From Taenia hydatigena (Eukaryota; Platyhelminthes; Cestoda; Cyclophyllidea; Taeniidae), in NCBI GenBank assembly GCA_036345935.2, contig JADWOT020000006.1, positions 3,475,543-3,539,542 on the forward strand: a stretch of DNA of 64,000 nucleotides, written 5' to 3'. Shown one piece after another: positions 60,901 to 64,000 of the stretch. The position numbers and the translations under genes are program-made. The notes beneath the pieces are model-generated. The model was not told the origin of the DNA. It made no database searches and saw nothing but the letters and a program-made list of their open reading frames with translations. Within the stretch, counting starts at the first letter, position 1; every line of letters starts with the position of its first letter.

Positions 60901-63900
60901 GCCGTAAGCAAATCAGATTGTGTTGTGAATTGCGCTGATTGGTGCAGGACTAATGACGGATAAGGATCGTTAACTACGCTCCACAGGCCGACCCTTCCAG
61001 GGTAGAGAAGGATAGGTTAGCATTCGACAGTGGTGCTAAAAATGGATGTTGAAACTTCCGACAGTGTCTTAAAAGCAAACACTGACAGATCATTTTAGTC
61101 CTACATCATGCGTGTTTCTTTTTTCCTCCAATTTTTGTGCCTGATGTGTTAATCAACTTGTAAATATATTTGAACTCATTTTTGCTCTCAAGGGGAATGA
61201 GGAGGCGATTTGTTAGTGACTGACTGATTGGATGGCTGTGATTTACGCTTCACAAGGCACGAAGGAGAGCGTGAAGTTGCAGCCACGTATGAGCAAATTA
61301 AAAGCTATCGTAAGTGGATGCTTTAAAAACACCCACTTGCCTAGCTCAAGAAAATTAATGATCGTAGGGTAGACGGGACAAAACCGTTGACAGTCCTCAC
61401 CTTGACAATGGCAAAATTACAATGCAAGACGGCGATTCGTATGTTTATTTGATGCTTGTAAAACTTGGATGGGATGTCATCGAGTTTTAACTTGCCAAAG
61501 CGTAAAGTTACTCCACTGACGTGGATACCGTCTGCCCATGTCTTAGGAGACAAAACAGGCATAAGATGGTGTCAAAGCGCTATCCGTCCTGCTTGCATGC
61601 TTCAGAGAAAGGACAGATAACTTATCCGACCTTCAGCGAATTTTCCATCTTAAGTGACACTGGTAAACAAAGGCATAAATGTTTGAAGATGGGTAGTTTC
61701 TAAGCACATTGCTTTCACTCTTGTATCTTTTAAAGAAACAAAATCACAGGTGATGGTTGAAGTACTGACTTTGACAAGCAAAATGTAACTCGTCTTGCAT
61801 TGACATCAACTTAACAAACATTTTTCAATGGGTTTTAAGGCTAGCTAAAGTAGGAGAAAAGCAAACTGATCCTTTTTAATCAAGACAATAGTGTGAGTTT
61901 TCAAGACGCCTCCATTAACCCTATTGCATTAAGAAACACCAAGTATGAGAGTTAAAGGCCGACTTTTGACCATTAAAGGGTAATAAAACGTCGAGGAGAA
62001 GATTGAAAAACACTTATTAAAATATTAAAGCACGAGCTAAGTTTAATTGTTGCACGAAATTGCGTTCCACAACCAATGCTACAGAAATGAGTTACTGGCA
62101 ATGGCGAGTGACATTCAAATCAGATTGGAAAGCAGGACGAAAAGCACAAATTTTCCACCATTATGTGTGAAAAATGCCGCCAGCCATGCCACCAAGTAAA
62201 GCATGGGCGATTTTATTAAGCATTTAAGGAAGTTTCTTTACAAAACTTAACAATTAAACTAAGCCTCACAGCAAGATAATACCCGCTCCCAAAGGCGCAA
62301 AATTCTGCAATTCCAAATTCGCTAGCCGTTTTCTCTTACGATAAACATCCTAATTACCTTCCACCTGCTCGCTTCAATTTACATTTGACTGCATAACGTA
62401 AAAAAAGCTGTCAATCACCACTTGGAGTCATGTCAGGCGAATACGGTGAGTGAAAAGGCTGCAGAGGAGTAAGATGGAGGCAGAATCTTTTACGGCTGAG
62501 TTTGGCGCTGGAGATAATATGAACTTTCACTGTCTTGTAAGAGACAAATAGGGCATTTCTTTCCACTGTGCCAGTCTGGTATTCTAAGCTGCTTCTCAAG
62601 AGGAGTATCGAATACATTTAGGGTAGTGGCTTTACCCCAGCATACTGGCTAAAAAGGCATAAAAGTCATGATAGTAAAGGCGAATCTGCACCAGTGATGT
62701 AGGACAGGGCTGAGAGACGGCTGACATGGTTTGAATTCCATGCCACCGAGTGGAAGCAAATACGCAAGGACTTAAATGCAGCCGCGATCAGACGCAGAGC
62801 TATCCAAGCCATCAACGCATTGCAATGCTAATGACAAGGTATTTGTGAAACTGGCAGGTGAAAAGTGTTGCATGCTGTGCGGAGGCTGCAGATTGCTGAG
62901 CTCATTTATTTTTATTTATGGAATTGATACATTCCCTAACACGCTTTAAAGAACACAGTTGTAGATGCATTATAAATCCAAAATGAGTTTGTGGTTCATT
63001 TTACAACAAATGTTTTCACTGAACTCAGACTAGCCAACATGGTCTCCAACTAGTAATTATGCCTGTTCAAGGTCGGCGTTGCTTAATTACTCCCATTTAT
63101 GCTGGCCTTAAACATATTTGCAGAATAAAAAGAGGAAATTTCAAACAGTCCTCCTAGCACATTTACATGTCCTTAGATAATCACGATTTTAAGAATATGA
63201 GGCTATTTAGTTGACACTTTTTCCATATTATCTCTACCGTGATTGGATATGCCTTTTAATAATCTGTATCCATATGCTGTGGAGTGGTGTCTTTTCATTT
63301 TGAAGAGGTCATCGTACCCGCTTGTTTGGCCTTTCCGTTTACCTTACTGAGAGCGGTAATGCATTTACCATTAGCACAATACATTTTATTCACTTTCCAT
63401 GACTGTAATCCCACTCGGATAGTCGAGTAGGTAGAATGGCTTTCAAACGTGTGATCGGTGGGAGGAAGGAGAAATGGATTGTGCATCGTAAAGTTTATTC
63501 CCCAAACAAATGAGAAATGAGTTAAAACTAACCTGAGTTCAATTGCAAACAGTTGGCTTTCGAGAGAAAGCTGAGTTTAATTTCAAAACAGCTTAAAATG
63601 ACCACGACATAGGTGCCTCGGAAGCCAAGCACAGCAAATAAAATAGGAGCACGGATTGTAACTTCCATAAAAAACCCTGAGTTCTGGTTGGAATGGGTCT
63701 ACTAAATCGGTTAAATCAGAACAGCCGACAGCTCATTCCGCAAAGTAATTGCAAAGGGATTTAGTGGTTTAGTAATTGCAAGCAACGGCTGTCTCTGCCT
63801 CACCCTCTGTCATCTCAAATCTGTTTATGTGGCTGGCTGACTACGCAAGTTGAAATGATGCGTCTGGCAATACGTGTTACCTCTCCAGACTGTCTCTCCC

Positions 63901-64000
63901 ACACCAGTCTAGCTGCTGGTGATGAGCAGAGAGAGAATGTAAAGTGTTTGGTTTATCCATCCCACCCAACTAACTCGACAGATTGGCGCGTAAGTTTATG

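Larger units (their letters stand above)
39397..64000. other. Long gene-poor region
   Basis: Nearly 25 kb in which no frame shows a recognisable protein or a convincing exon series. The longest frame is 168 codons on the minus strand at 54442-54948. Several decayed copies of the LTR family can be traced (42163-42300, 43480-43560, 49275-49400, 51476-51574). A (GCAA)5 tract lies at 46609-46628. It may be true intergenic DNA or a giant intron of a gene outside the window. Confidence 0.5.

Overview
The window reads as nuclear DNA of a parasitic flatworm, most likely a tapeworm. Three things point there. Conserved animal housekeeping genes are split by GT-AG introns, many only 29-47 nt long and another group near 70-80 nt. 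Long repeat-bearing spacers separate the genes. Ty3/gypsy-type LTR copies are scattered throughout. The phylum is inferred from gene structure; no species can be named from sequence alone.

Layout. 1-4.6 kb: non-coding DNA with one solo LTR (1781-1968) and a compact Ty3/gypsy derivative (2283-4043) whose two ends are inverted rather than direct repeats. 4.6-15.3 kb (+): CPSF1, the 160-kDa subunit of the pre-mRNA cleavage and polyadenylation factor, resolved into 28 frame-consistent exons (1643 codons). 16.6-21.6 kb (+): a coiled-coil gene of the TSNAXIP1 family. 22.6-25.1 kb (-): a single 852-codon frame for a disordered protein rich in tyrosine and proline docking motifs, convergent with the TSNAXIP1-like gene. 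27.5-29.2 kb: a pile-up of LTR copies. 29.4-31.4 kb (+): CCT7, the eta subunit of the cytosolic chaperonin, 6 exons, 547 aa. 32.7-35.3 kb (+): UFL1, the UFM1 E3 ligase scaffold, 2 exons, 841 aa. 35.3-64 kb: no gene I can support; two well-preserved solo LTRs near 38.4-39.4 kb and several decayed ones.

The genes do not form a pathway. CPSF1, CCT7 and UFL1 are constitutive functions (mRNA 3' end formation, actin/tubulin folding, ufmylation at the ER); the TSNAXIP1-like protein and the putative adaptor are probably tissue-specific.

The most unusual object is the 1761-bp retroelement at 2283-4043. It has TG...CA ends, a 5-bp target duplication (GATAC) and a long gag-protease-RT frame, but its left end is an inverted copy of the first ~126 bp of its right-hand LTR, joined to the reverse transcriptase at a GAC microhomology. 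The terminal repeats are otherwise identical except for a 4-nt indel, so the structure is young. All exon boundaries and identities come from reading by eye; no search or alignment program was run.
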